A DNA stretch of 64,000 nt from Myxococcales bacterium (GTDB lineage: Bacteria; Myxococcota_A; Polyangia; Haliangiales; Haliangiaceae): assembly GCA_016720595.1 (NCBI GenBank), contig JADKKI010000005.1, positions 248,001 through 312,000 of the forward strand. The letters are read 5' to 3'. The notes under the pieces were generated by a model. That model was not told the DNA's origin, did not search any database, and worked only from the letters and a program-made list of their open reading frames with translations. The position numbers were made by a program, and so were the translations under genes. Below are positions 54,483 through 63,951 of this stretch, one piece after another. Each line of letters begins with the position of its first letter. The first letter of the stretch is position 1.

Positions 54483-56132
54483 TCACTGCAGCGGGAGGTC
54501 GACGAACACGTAGCCGGTGCGGCCCTCGAGCGACGGGGTGCCGAGCGTGATGCCCGCGACCGACGGCATGGTCAAGCTCGACAGCGCCGAGTCCGCCTGG
54601 CCACCGATCAGGCCCCACGCGCCGCCGACGATGCCCTCGAACTGCTCCGAGGTCATCGGCCGGTCGACCGCATCGGACTGCGAGATCACCTGCGCGAACA
54701 GCTGCGGCTGGCCCACCGTCAGGGTCATCGCGCCCGACTGGGTCGGCTTCGCGGCGAGCGTGGTCTTCGCCGACAGCGCGATCTTCTGGATCTCGGCACC
54801 GCTCGCATCCTTGACGCTCAGCATCAGGTCGCCGATCGCGAGGGACAGGTCGGCGCCTTCGCCGGTGACGGTGGGGGGCAGCGCGAGGGAGATGCCGAGC
54901 GAGGCCGCATCGTCATCGAGCAGCGCGCCGAGCACGGCGAGCTGGCCCTTGATGTCGACGGTCTGGTCGATCGCGCCGGCGGCCCACAGCCCGGAGAACA
55001 GCTGGTTGACGAGGTCATCGGCGATCGCGACGCCGACGCCCGTGGACTGCATGAGCGACGCCGACATCGGCGACGGCGAGGACACGTACATCCCGCCCTC
55101 GCCGCCGGTGACGGCGACCTTGGTGTCGACCGCGAAGAACAGGCCATCGGCGGACAGGTTGACCTGGGCAGGCGCGATCGTGATCTTCGTCGGGTGGCCG
55201 AGCAGGTCGGCGGCGAACGGCTTGGCGGTGAGGCCGGCGAGCGCGGTGTTGGCCATCGGCGGCACGCGGTCGCGGACCGCCTTGGTCAGCGCATTCTCGG
55301 CGGCCTTGCGGGCCTCGCCCTTCAGCAGGCTCTCGATCGCACCCGGCACGCCGCCGATGTCGATCGCGAACCCATCGAGCGTGACGGCCGCGGCCGCGAG
55401 CGAGGTCGTGATCTTGCCGCCGGCGACCGCGAGGCCGAGGTCGCCGTCGATGTGGGCGCGGGACGAGGTCACGGTGATGTTCGTGCTGCCACCGATGCAG
55501 GCGACCTTGAAGTTCGCGTGCAGCTTGACCACCACGTTGTCGAGGGTCACGCCGGTGTCGAGCGCGTTGACCTTGGGGACCAGCGCCACGCCGGCGTTGC
55601 TGATCGTCAGGCTCGTGATGTCGATCTTGGCGCCGAGGCAACCGCCGTTGTCGTAGACCGGGTTCATCGACTGCACCGCCGCGGTGAAGTCGGTGCCCTT
55701 GATCGTGGTCGCCATCGCGGTGCCGAGCTTCGCGAACGCCGCGGCGCCGATGCGCGCACCCACCGGCGCGGCCTTGGTGCCATCGCTCATCGCGAGGTCA
55801 CCGGCGAGCACGGCGCGGACGTCGCGGACGTCGTTGGCGCCGTTATCGGTCGCGTGGGTCTCGAGCACCGTGATGCCCGCGCCGACGGGCACGGTGGCGG
55901 TGAACGTTCCGTCCTTCGACGGGGTCACCTGGGTGCCATTGATGACGACCTTGACCTTGGTGGCATCGTGGTCGTCGGTGACCACGCCGGAGACCTCGAC
56001 GGTCTCGCCCTGGACGGTCGTGCCGCGCTGCGGCGAGGTGATCTCGAGGGTGGGGGGAGCGTCGACGCCCCCATCCGCCGCACAGCCGATCAAGCCGCCG
56101 AAAAGCACAGAGATCGCGATGGCCCTCATCAT
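54483..56132 (-). CDS. Lipoprotein with Ig-like domain and possible TULIP-type lipid-binding fold
   Basis: 549 residues from ATG 56132 (MMRAIAISVLFGGLIGC, lipobox Cys17). Residues 25-105 form a bacterial Ig-like domain (PTLEITSPQRGTTVQGETVEVSGVV). The following ~440 residues are long amphipathic beta strands with few charges, and contain IADDLVNQLFSGLWAAGAID, which resembles the conserved 'nall..lw.sG.l' element of BPI/LBP (TULIP) lipid-binding proteins. Together with the outer-membrane anchor this suggests a carrier of lipids between membranes, but this is a fold guess by eye only. Divergent from the kinase array; the 195-bp gap holds no gene. Confidence 0.72.
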   Translation of the reverse strand: MMRAIAISVLFGGLIGCAADGGVDAPPTLEITSPQRGTTVQGETVEVSGVVTDDHDATKVKVVINGTQVTPSKDGTFTATVPVGAGITVLETHATDNGANDVRDVRAVLAGDLAMSDGTKAAPVGARIGAAAFAKLGTAMATTIKGTDFTAAVQSMNPVYDNGGCLGAKIDITSLTISNAGVALVPKVNALDTGVTLDNVVVKLHANFKVACIGGSTNITVTSSRAHIDGDLGLAVAGGKITTSLAAAAVTLDGFAIDIGGVPGAIESLLKGEARKAAENALTKAVRDRVPPMANTALAGLTAKPFAADLLGHPTKITIAPAQVNLSADGLFFAVDTKVAVTGGEGGMYVSSPSPMSASLMQSTGVGVAIADDLVNQLFSGLWAAGAIDQTVDIKGQLAVLGALLDDDAASLGISLALPPTVTGEGADLSLAIGDLMLSVKDASGAEIQKIALSAKTTLAAKPTQSGAMTLTVGQPQLFAQVISQSDAVDRPMTSEQFEGIVGGAWGLIGGQADSALSSLTMPSVAGITLGTPSLEGRTGYVFVDLPLQ

Positions 56133-56327
56133 GTGCGCGAGATGTGCAACGTCGGTGCCTTGCCCGGACACCCCCGGACACCGTCCAGGTGTGCGATTGC
56201 ACTGAGGTCATGCCGCACTGCGTGATGGATCGAGCTGCCGCTGGTCGTGGGCACGGTGGCCATCCCCCCAGGTCGTCGGGCCCCATGCAGGCAAGGCCGG
56301 GAGCAGCCATGAGACGATGCCGCGGCC

Positions 56328-58196
56328 ATGGCCGAACCGCCGACGCCAGACCGTGACGCCAAGACCCCCGTGATCGCAGGTGACGCGCCGACCGAGGCGG
56401 GCGGGTATTCGACCGCTGTTCGGTATCCATCCGATGGCGTGACGCTGGTCCCCGCCGGGACGGCCGCGGCCGCGGTCGTGCTTCCGCCACCGGGCTATGC
56501 GCTCGGGAACATGATCGGCCGTGGTGGGATGGGGGAGGTGCTCGCGGCGACCGATCTGCGGATCGGTCGCGAGGTGGCCGTCAAGCGGATGACCGCGACC
56601 CAGCCGGATGCCGAGCAGGTGACGCGGTTCCTCCGCGAGGCGCGGATCCAGGCCCGCCTCGAGCACCCGGCGATCGTCCCGGTGCACGAGCTCGGCGTCG
56701 ACGAGCTCGGGCGGCCGTTCTTCACGATGAAGCGGCTCGCCGGCCAGACGCTCGCGCAGAAGCTCGCCGACAAGCCGGTGCTCAACCGCATGCTGCGCGG
56801 GCTGGTCGAGGTCTGCCTCGCGATCGACTTCGCGCACTCGCGTGGCGTGGTCCATCGCGATCTCAAGCCTTCGAACATCATGCTCGGCGACTACGGCGAG
56901 ATCTACGTGATCGATTGGGGCATCGCGCGCGTGATCGCCGATGACCGCGAGGAGCGGAGCGTCCCCACCCAGCAGGGTGACATCTCCACGCTCGACGATG
57001 GCTCGACGAAGTCGGGCGCGTTGCTCGGGACGCCGGGCTACATGTCTCCCGAGCAGATCCGAGGCCAGCACGCCACACCGGCCGCGGACCTCTATGCGCT
57101 CGGCGCGATCCTGTTCGAGATCCTCGTCGGTGAGCCGTTACACAAGCGCGGTCAGCCGGGGATCGCGACCACGCTCAGCATGCCGCAGGTGCTGCCGTCG
57201 ACACGTCGGCCCGACCTGGTGATCCCGCCGGAGCTCGACAACGGGTGCTTTCGCGCGCTGTCCGAGCTCCCCGAGCAGCGCCCCACCGCCCGCGAGCTCG
57301 CCGATCTCGTGCAGGCGTACCTCGATGGTGATCGCGATCTCGAGCAGCGCCGCCGGCTCGCCGCCGCGCAGGTCCTCGCCGCGACCGAGGTGCTGGGCAC
57401 GACCTCGGCCGATGCGCGCGCGTCGGCGATGCGCCGCGCCGGCCGCGCGATCGTCCTCGATCCGGAGAACGAGGAGGCCGCGAGCCTCGTGAGCTCGTTG
57501 CTCCTCGATCCACCACCGCCCGACAAGATGCCGCCCGACCTGGTCGAGAAGCTCGCGGAGGAGGATCGCGCCGGAAGCCGCGATCGCTCGCGCAAGGGCA
57601 TCTACGCGTACCTCTCGGTGTTCGCCGTCCTGCCGCTCGCGCTCGTGCTCGAGATCAAGGACTGGCCATTGTTGATCGGCTTCTTCGGGCTGGTGCTGGT
57701 CGGCGCACTGTCCGCGGCGCAGTTCGCCCGCACCGGGCGCCCGGTGCCTGCCGTGGTGATGTTCGTCAACTTCGGCCTCTCACTGCTGTTCACGCGCCTG
57801 GCCGGGCCGTACATCCTGACGCCGCTGATGATCTGTTGCGCGCTGGTCGCGCTCACGCCCAACCCGTGGATCAATCAGCGCACCTGGGTGGTGGTGTCGT
57901 GGACCTTCGTCACGGTGATGGCGCCGATCGTCCTCGAGTGGGTCGGGTTTCTCCCGACGACGTGGAAGATCGGCGAAGGCGCGATGATCATCGTGTCGGA
58001 CTTCGTGCGCACCCACGGCTGGGTCGACGAGATCTCGCTGGTGTTCGCGAACCTGCTGTTCACGATGACCGTCGCGGTACTGCTCCTCACGATCAATCGC
58101 CGCCGTCGCGAGGGCCAGCGCATGCTGTTCATCCAGGCCTGGCACCTCCGGCAGCTGCTCCCCCACGCGAAGCGCCCCTGGGCCACGCGGCAGTAG
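56328..58196 (+). CDS. Membrane Ser/Thr kinase 1 of four (DWG type)
   Basis: 622 residues. Soluble N-terminus, then kinase: GRGGMG at 64-69, Lys86, HRDLKPSN with His176-Arg177-Asp178, and DWG at 196-198 in place of DFG. After the kinase a helical linker ([19 protein letters not shown]) leads into about six membrane helices (~425-590), for example YLSVFAVLPLALVLEI and WPLLIGFFGLVLVGAL. The C-terminus carries the tail motif QAWHLRQLLP. Full kinase residues make activity likely. The polytopic C-terminal domain is shared with the next three genes and is not a known family to me. Confidence 0.88.
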   Translation: MAEPPTPDRDAKTPVIAGDAPTEAGGYSTAVRYPSDGVTLVPAGTAAAAVVLPPPGYALGNMIGRGGMGEVLAATDLRIGREVAVKRMTATQPDAEQVTRFLREARIQARLEHPAIVPVHELGVDELGRPFFTMKRLAGQTLAQKLADKPVLNRMLRGLVEVCLAIDFAHSRGVVHRDLKPSNIMLGDYGEIYVIDWGIARVIADDREERSVPTQQGDISTLDDGSTKSGALLGTPGYMSPEQIRGQHATPAADLYALGAILFEILVGEPLHKRGQPGIATTLSMPQVLPSTRRPDLVIPPELDNGCFRALSELPEQRPTARELADLVQAYLDGDRDLEQRRRLAAAQVLAATEVLGTTSADARASAMRRAGRAIVLDPENEEAASLVSSLLLDPPPPDKMPPDLVEKLAEEDRAGSRDRSRKGIYAYLSVFAVLPLALVLEIKDWPLLIGFFGLVLVGALSAAQFARTGRPVPAVVMFVNFGLSLLFTRLAGPYILTPLMICCALVALTPNPWINQRTWVVVSWTFVTVMAPIVLEWVGFLPTTWKIGEGAMIIVSDFVRTHGWVDEISLVFANLLFTMTVAVLLLTINRRRREGQRMLFIQAWHLRQLLPHAKRPWATRQ

Positions 58197-58207
58197 CGGC
58201 GAGCGAG

Positions 58208-58213
58208 TAACAT
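58208..58213 (+). promoter_or_regulatory. -10-like box TAACAT, 7 nt before kinase 2 ATG
   Basis: TAACAT then CGTCGCG then ATG 58221, in the 24-bp gap between kinases 1 and 2; kinase 2 may have its own promoter. Confidence 0.35.
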
Positions 58214-58220
58214 CGTCGCG

Positions 58221-60149
58221 ATGGTCGACGATCGCGACGCCACCGACGAGACAGTCCGACAAGCCCCGACGCTGAAGGGTGTGGGCGGAGCCGAGGACGT
58301 CGGCGTGGCCGCCACGGTGGCGCACACCCCCGCACCGCTCGATCCCTCAGGACCCACCGTCGGGGCCGGCAGCGCGGCGGGGTTGACCACGCGCCCCCTG
58401 GGAGCACGCGGCACCGCGGGAACGGCGCCCGACATGCCGACCGATCGGTACACGCTCGGGTCACTCCTGGGGCAGGGCGGCATGGGCGAGGTCGTCCTGG
58501 CGTTCGACGAGCAGATCGGTCGAGAGGTGGCGGTCAAGCGGATCCGGGCCGAGGCGCCTTCGGCCGACGAGCTGTCCCGGTTCATGCGCGAGGCGCGGGT
58601 GCAGGGGCGGCTCGAGCATCCGGCCGTGGTCCCCGTCCACGATCTCGCGATCGATCGCAGTGGCAAGCCGTACTTCGTGATGAAGCGGCTGCAGGGAACG
58701 ACGATGTCCGAGCTGCTGGAGCGCCTGCGCACCGGCAAGGAGGACGAGGTGGTGGCGCGACGGCGGCTGTTGCGCGCGTTCGCCGACGTCTGCCTCGCGA
58801 TCGAGTTCGCGCACAGCGCGGGGATCATCCACCGCGATCTGAAGCCGGCGAACATCATGCTCGGCGATTTCGGCGAGGTCTATGTCCTCGACTGGGGCGT
58901 GGCGCGCGCGGTCACCGATCCACAGGACGACAGCGTCAAGCCGAGCAAGGCCGATCTCGAGCTCGACAGCGGCGAGACCCGCGCCGGCACGGTACTGGGG
59001 ACGCCGGCGTACATGGCGCCCGAGCAGCTCGCCGGCGAGCGCGCCGGCCCGGCCGCCGACATCTACGCCCTCGGCTGCATCCTCTACGAGATCATCGCAT
59101 CCACGCCGCTCCATGGCGGGCGCCGCAGCCTGACCGCGATCCTGAAGCCCCTCGATGCGCGGCCGTCCTCGAAGCGACCCGACGCACCGCCGGAGCTCGA
59201 TACGATCTGCGAGCGCGCGACCCAGCTCGAGCCGGCGAAGCGGTTCTCCTCGGCACGCGCGCTCGGCGACGTGGTGCAGGCGTTCCTCGACGGAGATCGC
59301 GATCTCGCGGTGCGTCGCGAGGTCGCGCAGCACCACCTCGCCGCCGCGCAGGCCGCGCTCGCGCGAGGCACCGACGAGACCAGCCGGCGTGACGCGATGC
59401 GGGCCGCGGGCCGTGCGCTCGCCCTCGATCCCACGGCCTCCGCGGCCGCCGACCTGGTCACCCGGCTGATGCTCGAGCCGCCCAAGGAGATCCCCGCCGA
59501 GGTCGAGCAGGAGGTCGCCCGGCTCGATACCGAGAGTGCGCGCACGCAGGGGCGGCTCGCGGCGTATTCGATGATCGGCTACCTCGCGTTCGTTCCCCTC
59601 CTGCTGTGGACGGGCGTGCGCAGCATGACGTTCGTCGTCGTGTTCGCAGCGCTCGCGATCGCCAGCGGGCTCCAGGTCTGGAACCTGACCCGCAAGGATC
59701 ACATCGAGACCAAGGGCATCTACCTCAACGCGCTGATCAACGCGGCGCTGATCGCGATCGTGTGCCGGATGGTGGGGCCGTTCATCATCGCGCCGACCCT
59801 GGTGACCACCACGCTGATGGCGTATGCGGCACACCCATCGTTCGGGAGCATCCGGATCGTCTCGGGGATCCTCGCAGGCGCCGTCGCGGTGCCGTGGGCG
59901 CTCGAGGCCGCGGGTGTCCTCGAGTCAACCTACCGGTTCGTCGGCGGGGAGCTGATCCTGTCGTCTCCCGTGGTGACGTTCAGCGCGGTGCCCGTCCAGC
60001 TCGCGTTCGCGGCGCTGCTGGTGGCGCTGGTCACGGTCGTGGCACTGCTGACCCGGGTGCTCGCGGTGCGACAGCGCGACGCCACGCGCAAGGTCGAGCT
60101 GCAGGCCTGGCATCTGCGCCAGATCGTTCCGACGACGACGCGGCGCTGA
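58221..60149 (+). CDS. Membrane Ser/Thr kinase 2 of four (DWG type)
   Basis: 642 residues. A longer Thr/Pro/Ala-rich N-terminal tail, then GQGGMG near 84-89, Lys106, HRDLKPAN with His204-Arg205-Asp206, and DWG at 224-226. It differs from its neighbours in a GKEDE insert before the catalytic loop. The helical linker has DGDRDLAVRREVAQHH, and the C-terminal domain again has about six helices (MIGYLAFVPLLLWTGV, VVFAALAIASGLQVW) ending in QAWHLRQIVP. Divergence from kinase 1 is clear throughout, so this is an old duplication. Confidence 0.88.
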   Translation: MVDDRDATDETVRQAPTLKGVGGAEDVGVAATVAHTPAPLDPSGPTVGAGSAAGLTTRPLGARGTAGTAPDMPTDRYTLGSLLGQGGMGEVVLAFDEQIGREVAVKRIRAEAPSADELSRFMREARVQGRLEHPAVVPVHDLAIDRSGKPYFVMKRLQGTTMSELLERLRTGKEDEVVARRRLLRAFADVCLAIEFAHSAGIIHRDLKPANIMLGDFGEVYVLDWGVARAVTDPQDDSVKPSKADLELDSGETRAGTVLGTPAYMAPEQLAGERAGPAADIYALGCILYEIIASTPLHGGRRSLTAILKPLDARPSSKRPDAPPELDTICERATQLEPAKRFSSARALGDVVQAFLDGDRDLAVRREVAQHHLAAAQAALARGTDETSRRDAMRAAGRALALDPTASAAADLVTRLMLEPPKEIPAEVEQEVARLDTESARTQGRLAAYSMIGYLAFVPLLLWTGVRSMTFVVVFAALAIASGLQVWNLTRKDHIETKGIYLNALINAALIAIVCRMVGPFIIAPTLVTTTLMAYAAHPSFGSIRIVSGILAGAVAVPWALEAAGVLESTYRFVGGELILSSPVVTFSAVPVQLAFAALLVALVTVVALLTRVLAVRQRDATRKVELQAWHLRQIVPTTTRR

Positions 60150-60164
60150 TACCATCTAGCGCTC

Positions 60165-62006
60165 ATGGTCGACGAGGACGCTCCGACCCGCGCTGCCCCG
60201 GGTGCATCCACGCTCACCGCCGGCGACGCGACGCAGCCTGCACCGATCGCGACGCCGACCTCGGACACGCTCGTCCCGACGTTCCCGCGCGTGAACAGTG
60301 CGCCGATCGATCTGCCGGCGCCGGGCTACCAGCTCGGCGAGCTGATCGGGAAGGGCGGGATGGGCGAGGTCGTCGCCGCGCACGATCAGCGGATCGGCCG
60401 CGAGGTCGCGATCAAGCGCATGCGCAGCGCGCTGCCGGACGGCGAGCAGCTCGCGCGGTTCCTCCGCGAGGCCCGGATCCAGGCGCGCCTCGATCACCCC
60501 GCGGTGGTCCCGGTCTACGAGCTCGGGCACGACGCGGCGGGGCGGCCGTACTTCACGATGAAGCGGATCTCGGGCCGCACGCTCGGCGAGCGGATCGCCG
60601 GTGGGGCGACCACGCAGGCCCTGCTCCGCGCGTTCGTCGATGTCTGCCTCGCGGTGGAGTTCGCCCACGCCCGGGCGGTGATCCATCGCGATCTCAAGCC
60701 ATCGAACATCATGCTCGGGGACTACGGCGAGGTCTACGTGCTCGATTGGGGCGTCGCGCGCGTGCTCACCGATACCAAGGACCGCCCGTCCCCCGACGAC
60801 ATCCAGACTCTCGACGATGGGACCCAGACCGGCGCGATGCTCGGCACCCCCGGGTACATGTCGCCGGAGCAGGTCAAGGGGCAACCCGCCACGCAGGCCG
60901 CCGATGTCTACGCACTCGGCTCGATCCTGTTCGAGATCCTGGCCGGCGAAGCGCTCCACCCCAAGGGCAGCGCCGCGATCGCGAGCACGCTGTCGCGGCC
61001 GCAGGAGGCGCCCGCGCACCGCCGCTCGGATCGCCCGATCCCGCCAGAGCTCGATTCGCTGTGCCACGGCGCGCTCGGTGAGGAGCCGGCCACGCGCCCC
61101 TCCGCGCGCGAGCTCGCCGACAAGGTGCAGGCGTATCTCGACGGAGATCGCGACGTCGAGCGCCGGCGCCTGCTCGCGGCCGAGCAGCTCGCACTCGCCA
61201 ACGACGCGCTCTCGGGGACCGGTGCCGACGCCCGGGCCACCGCGGTGCGCCGCGCCGGTCGCGCGCTCGCCCTCGATCCGGACTCCACGGAGGCCGCAGA
61301 GCTGGTGACGCGGCTGATCGTCGAGCCGCCGGCCGAGCTGCCCCCCGAGATCCAGGAGGCGCTCGATGGTGATGAGCGCAAGGTCACGGCCCAGCGGAGC
61401 AAGGCCGGCCTCTACGCGTATCTGTCGCTCTACGGCTACTGGCTCGCGTTCCCGTTCCTCGGGATCAAGAACTGGGCGTGGCTCGTGATCCTCTACACGA
61501 TCGTCACCGCGCTCGCGCTGATCACCTATGTGGCGATGCGTCGTGGGACCTACCGGATCGGCATCGGCCTCGTCGGGAATCTGCTGTTCGCGATCGCGTG
61601 GACGCGGATCGCCGGCCCGTTCATGTTGACCCCGGTGCTCCTGTGCGGGGTGTTACTCGCGCTGACCACCGCACAGTTCCTGATCGACAGGCCCTGGATG
61701 ATCTTGCTGTGGACCTCGGCGGCGTTCCTGATCCCGATCAGCCTCGAGTGGTTGCACGTCCTCACACCCACCTGGGAGGTCGGCTTGACCTCGATCACCG
61801 CGCGCTCCGTGGTGTTCGAGATGGAGGGGCCGATCGCGGAGTGGTCGCTGATCTTCGCGAACATCATGTTCGTCACCGTGGTCGGGATGGTGGGCCTCCA
61901 GGTCCACAAGGCGGCGAAGCTGGCGAAGCGCAAGCTCGGGATCCAGAACTGGCACCTGCAGCACTTGTTGCCGAGCAGTCCCCGTCCGTGGTCGACCCGG
62001 CGATAA
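60165..62006 (+). CDS. Membrane Ser/Thr kinase 3 of four (DWG type)
   Basis: 613 residues. GKGGMG near 62-67, Lys84, HRDLKPSN with His174-Arg175-Asp176, DWG at 194-196. Sequence is closest to kinase 1 in the catalytic part (DTKDRPSPDD in the loop after DWG). C-terminal domain: LYAYLSLYGYWLAFPFLGIKNW, TLLTYVAM-like helices, and tail QNWHLQHLLP. The tail Trp and Leu-Leu-Pro are conserved while Arg is replaced by Gln. Start ATG lies 15 bp after kinase 2 stop, with TACCAT 9 nt before it. Confidence 0.88.
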   Translation: MVDEDAPTRAAPGASTLTAGDATQPAPIATPTSDTLVPTFPRVNSAPIDLPAPGYQLGELIGKGGMGEVVAAHDQRIGREVAIKRMRSALPDGEQLARFLREARIQARLDHPAVVPVYELGHDAAGRPYFTMKRISGRTLGERIAGGATTQALLRAFVDVCLAVEFAHARAVIHRDLKPSNIMLGDYGEVYVLDWGVARVLTDTKDRPSPDDIQTLDDGTQTGAMLGTPGYMSPEQVKGQPATQAADVYALGSILFEILAGEALHPKGSAAIASTLSRPQEAPAHRRSDRPIPPELDSLCHGALGEEPATRPSARELADKVQAYLDGDRDVERRRLLAAEQLALANDALSGTGADARATAVRRAGRALALDPDSTEAAELVTRLIVEPPAELPPEIQEALDGDERKVTAQRSKAGLYAYLSLYGYWLAFPFLGIKNWAWLVILYTIVTALALITYVAMRRGTYRIGIGLVGNLLFAIAWTRIAGPFMLTPVLLCGVLLALTTAQFLIDRPWMILLWTSAAFLIPISLEWLHVLTPTWEVGLTSITARSVVFEMEGPIAEWSLIFANIMFVTVVGMVGLQVHKAAKLAKRKLGIQNWHLQHLLPSSPRPWSTRR

Positions 62007-62007
62007 T
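62002..62007 (+). promoter_or_regulatory. -10-like box GATAAT, 6 nt before kinase 4 ATG
   Basis: GATAAT then GCCGGG then ATG 62014; the TAA inside the box is the stop of kinase 3, so part of the match is constrained by coding. Confidence 0.3.
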
Positions 62008-62013
62008 GCCGGG

Positions 62014-63804
62014 ATGGCGCCTGTCGACCCCCTGACCCCGACAGAGATCCCGAGCACCGACACCGTCGTCAGCGAGACCGAGCCTCGGGCGCCGAACGCA
62101 CCCAGCGGTCCGCGTGGCGCGACCGTCTACCAGCTCGGTGAGGTGATCGGTCGCGGTGGCATGGGCGAGGTGCTGCTCGCGCGCGATCAGACCATCGGCC
62201 GCGATGTCGCCCTCAAGCGCCTGCGGGCGGCGGCGCCCAGCCAGGAGCTGATCGACCGGTTCCTCCGCGAGGCGAAGATCCAGGCGCGCCTCGATCACCC
62301 CGCGATCGCGCCGGTCCACGAGCTTGGCCATGACTCCGAAGGCAGGCCTTACTTCACGATGAAGCGGGTCGCCGGGACCACGATGGCGGCGCTCCTCGAT
62401 GCACGCACCGAGACCCCGCAGCGGCTGCTCCGCGGCCTCGTCGACGTGGCGCTCGCCGTCGAGCTCGCGCACAGCCGCCACGTGGTGCATCGCGATCTCA
62501 AGCCGTCCAACATCATGCTCGGGGACTACGGCGAGGTCTACGTGCTCGACTGGGGCGTCGCGCGCGTGCTCGCCGATTCCGACGACGAGCCCAGCCGCGG
62601 CTTCCCCGATGTCCTGTCGCTCGACGGCGAGACCAAGGTTGGCGCCTTGCTCGGGACGCCCGGCTACATGGCGCCGGAGCAAGCGCGCGGCGAGCCGGTA
62701 GGGGTGGCGGCCGACGTCTACGCCCTCGGCGCGATCCTGTTCGAGATCCTCGCCGGCGAGCCGCTCCACCCGCGCGGTCCGGGCGCCCTCGCGAGCACCC
62801 TCGATGGCGGGGATCCGTCACCGCGTCGCCGCGCGCCCTTGCAGGGGATCGCGCCCGAGCTCGATCACATCTGCCGCGAGGCGCTCGCCGGCGATCCGAC
62901 GGCCCGGCCCACCGCGCGTGGGTTTGGCAACGCGATCCAGGCCTACCTCGATGGCGATCGCGACCAGGAGCGCCGTCGTGCGCTCGCGACGGAGCTGGTC
63001 GGGGAGGCACGCCTCGCGAGTGCCGCCGGAGATCAGGCGCTCGCGCTCAACGCCGCTGGACGCGCGGTGACGTTCGACCCGACGTCGTCGGCGGCCTCCA
63101 CGCTGATCATGGAGCTCCTGCTCGACACCGAGCGGACCCCACCACCGGAGCTCGCCAGCGCGCTGGTCGCCGAGGAGGAGCGCCTGATGCGCGAGCGCAG
63201 CCGGCGGGCGATCAAGCCGTACCTGTCGCTGTTCATGATGGCGCCGCTCGTGCCGTTCCTCCACGTCAAGTCGTGGCCGAACCTGCTCCTGCTGTACGCG
63301 GCGATCTCGCTCGGCATCTACATGGTGTGGCTCAACACGCGCCGGCACGTGTCGCCGACGCTGACCCTCGCCTCGCACCTCCTCGTCGCGATCCTGTTCA
63401 CCCGGCTCTCGGGCCCGTTCCTGTTCACCCCGGTGTTCGTGTGCGCGATCCTGCTGTCGGCGACCACCCTGCCGGCCCTCGTCGATCGACCCTCGCTCGT
63501 GATCCTGTGGACGGTGCTGGCCGCGGCGTCTCCGCTGGTGCTCGAGTGGGCCGGCGTGCTCGCGCCGTCGTGGTCGTTCAACGAGCACGGCCTGCTGTCG
63601 TTCGGGACGATCTTCCAGCCGGATCAGACGTTCGATCGGACCGTGCTGGTCCTCGCCAACGTGGCCGCCGTCCTGGTCGTCGGGCTGTTCGCGCGGGTGA
63701 TCGGTCGCGACCGGAGAGACGCGCAGCGCCGGGTCGGCATCCAGCTGTGGCGGTTCCAGCAGCTGTTGCCGCGTGCCGACCGCACCACCCCCGTGGGAGC
63801 GTGA
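62014..63804 (+). CDS. Membrane Ser/Thr kinase 4 of four (DWG type)
   Basis: 596 residues, the shortest of the set. GRGGMG near 46-51, Lys68, HRDLKPSN with His159-Arg160-Asp161, DWG at 179-181. The C-terminal domain is present ([36 protein letters not shown]), ending in [10 protein letters not shown], the most diverged tail. A 34-residue membrane peptide gene follows 12 bp later. All four kinases share the linker DGDRD and the polytopic domain, but each has a distinct N-terminal tail. Confidence 0.88.
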   Translation: MAPVDPLTPTEIPSTDTVVSETEPRAPNAPSGPRGATVYQLGEVIGRGGMGEVLLARDQTIGRDVALKRLRAAAPSQELIDRFLREAKIQARLDHPAIAPVHELGHDSEGRPYFTMKRVAGTTMAALLDARTETPQRLLRGLVDVALAVELAHSRHVVHRDLKPSNIMLGDYGEVYVLDWGVARVLADSDDEPSRGFPDVLSLDGETKVGALLGTPGYMAPEQARGEPVGVAADVYALGAILFEILAGEPLHPRGPGALASTLDGGDPSPRRRAPLQGIAPELDHICREALAGDPTARPTARGFGNAIQAYLDGDRDQERRRALATELVGEARLASAAGDQALALNAAGRAVTFDPTSSAASTLIMELLLDTERTPPPELASALVAEEERLMRERSRRAIKPYLSLFMMAPLVPFLHVKSWPNLLLLYAAISLGIYMVWLNTRRHVSPTLTLASHLLVAILFTRLSGPFLFTPVFVCAILLSATTLPALVDRPSLVILWTVLAAASPLVLEWAGVLAPSWSFNEHGLLSFGTIFQPDQTFDRTVLVLANVAAVLVVGLFARVIGRDRRDAQRRVGIQLWRFQQLLPRADRTTPVGA

Positions 63805-63810
63805 TAAGTT
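63805..63810 (+). promoter_or_regulatory. -10-like box TAAGTT, 6 nt before the small membrane peptide ATG
   Basis: TAAGTT then CCAGCC then ATG 63817; it begins inside the double stop TGATAA of kinase 4. Confidence 0.35.
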
Positions 63811-63816
63811 CCAGCC

Positions 63817-63921
63817 ATGGCACCCCCTCCGAAGAAGCAGATGCGTTGGGGCCGCGTGTTCGGTGCGCTGATCGTCCTCGGCGGCATCATCGCCGGCATC
63901 ATCGTCCTCATCACGAAATAA
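63817..63921 (+). CDS. 34-residue single-span membrane peptide
   Basis: MAPPPKKQMRWGRVFGALIV, then a Gly/Ile-rich helix to the end (LGGIIAGIIVLITK). A basic N-terminus followed by one ~20-residue hydrophobic helix is typical of small membrane regulators. Kinase 4 ends 12 bp upstream, so it could be a partner of the kinase array. Third positions are G/C-rich like true genes here. It is followed by a stable hairpin, which supports a real 3' end. Confidence 0.62.
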   Translation: MAPPPKKQMRWGRVFGALIVLGGIIAGIIVLITK

Positions 63922-63937
63922 CGGCGGTCTTCCGCCG
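63922..63937. terminator. Hairpin after the small membrane peptide
   Basis: Perfect 6-bp stem CGGCGG / CCGCCG with a TCTT loop, starting directly after the TAA at 63919-63921, in a convergent gap. No T-tract, so strength is uncertain. Confidence 0.42.
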
Positions 63938-63951
63938 GTCCGCCCGCCGCG

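Noticed and set aside
56133..56327. Possible small gene in the divergent gap before the kinases
   Set aside because: Frames are short, Cys/Arg/His-rich and lack codon bias; I see only an intergenic control region.
56328..63804. Four kinases as an assembly-generated duplication
   Set aside because: They differ throughout at protein and DNA level and have distinct N-terminal tails, so they are true paralogues.
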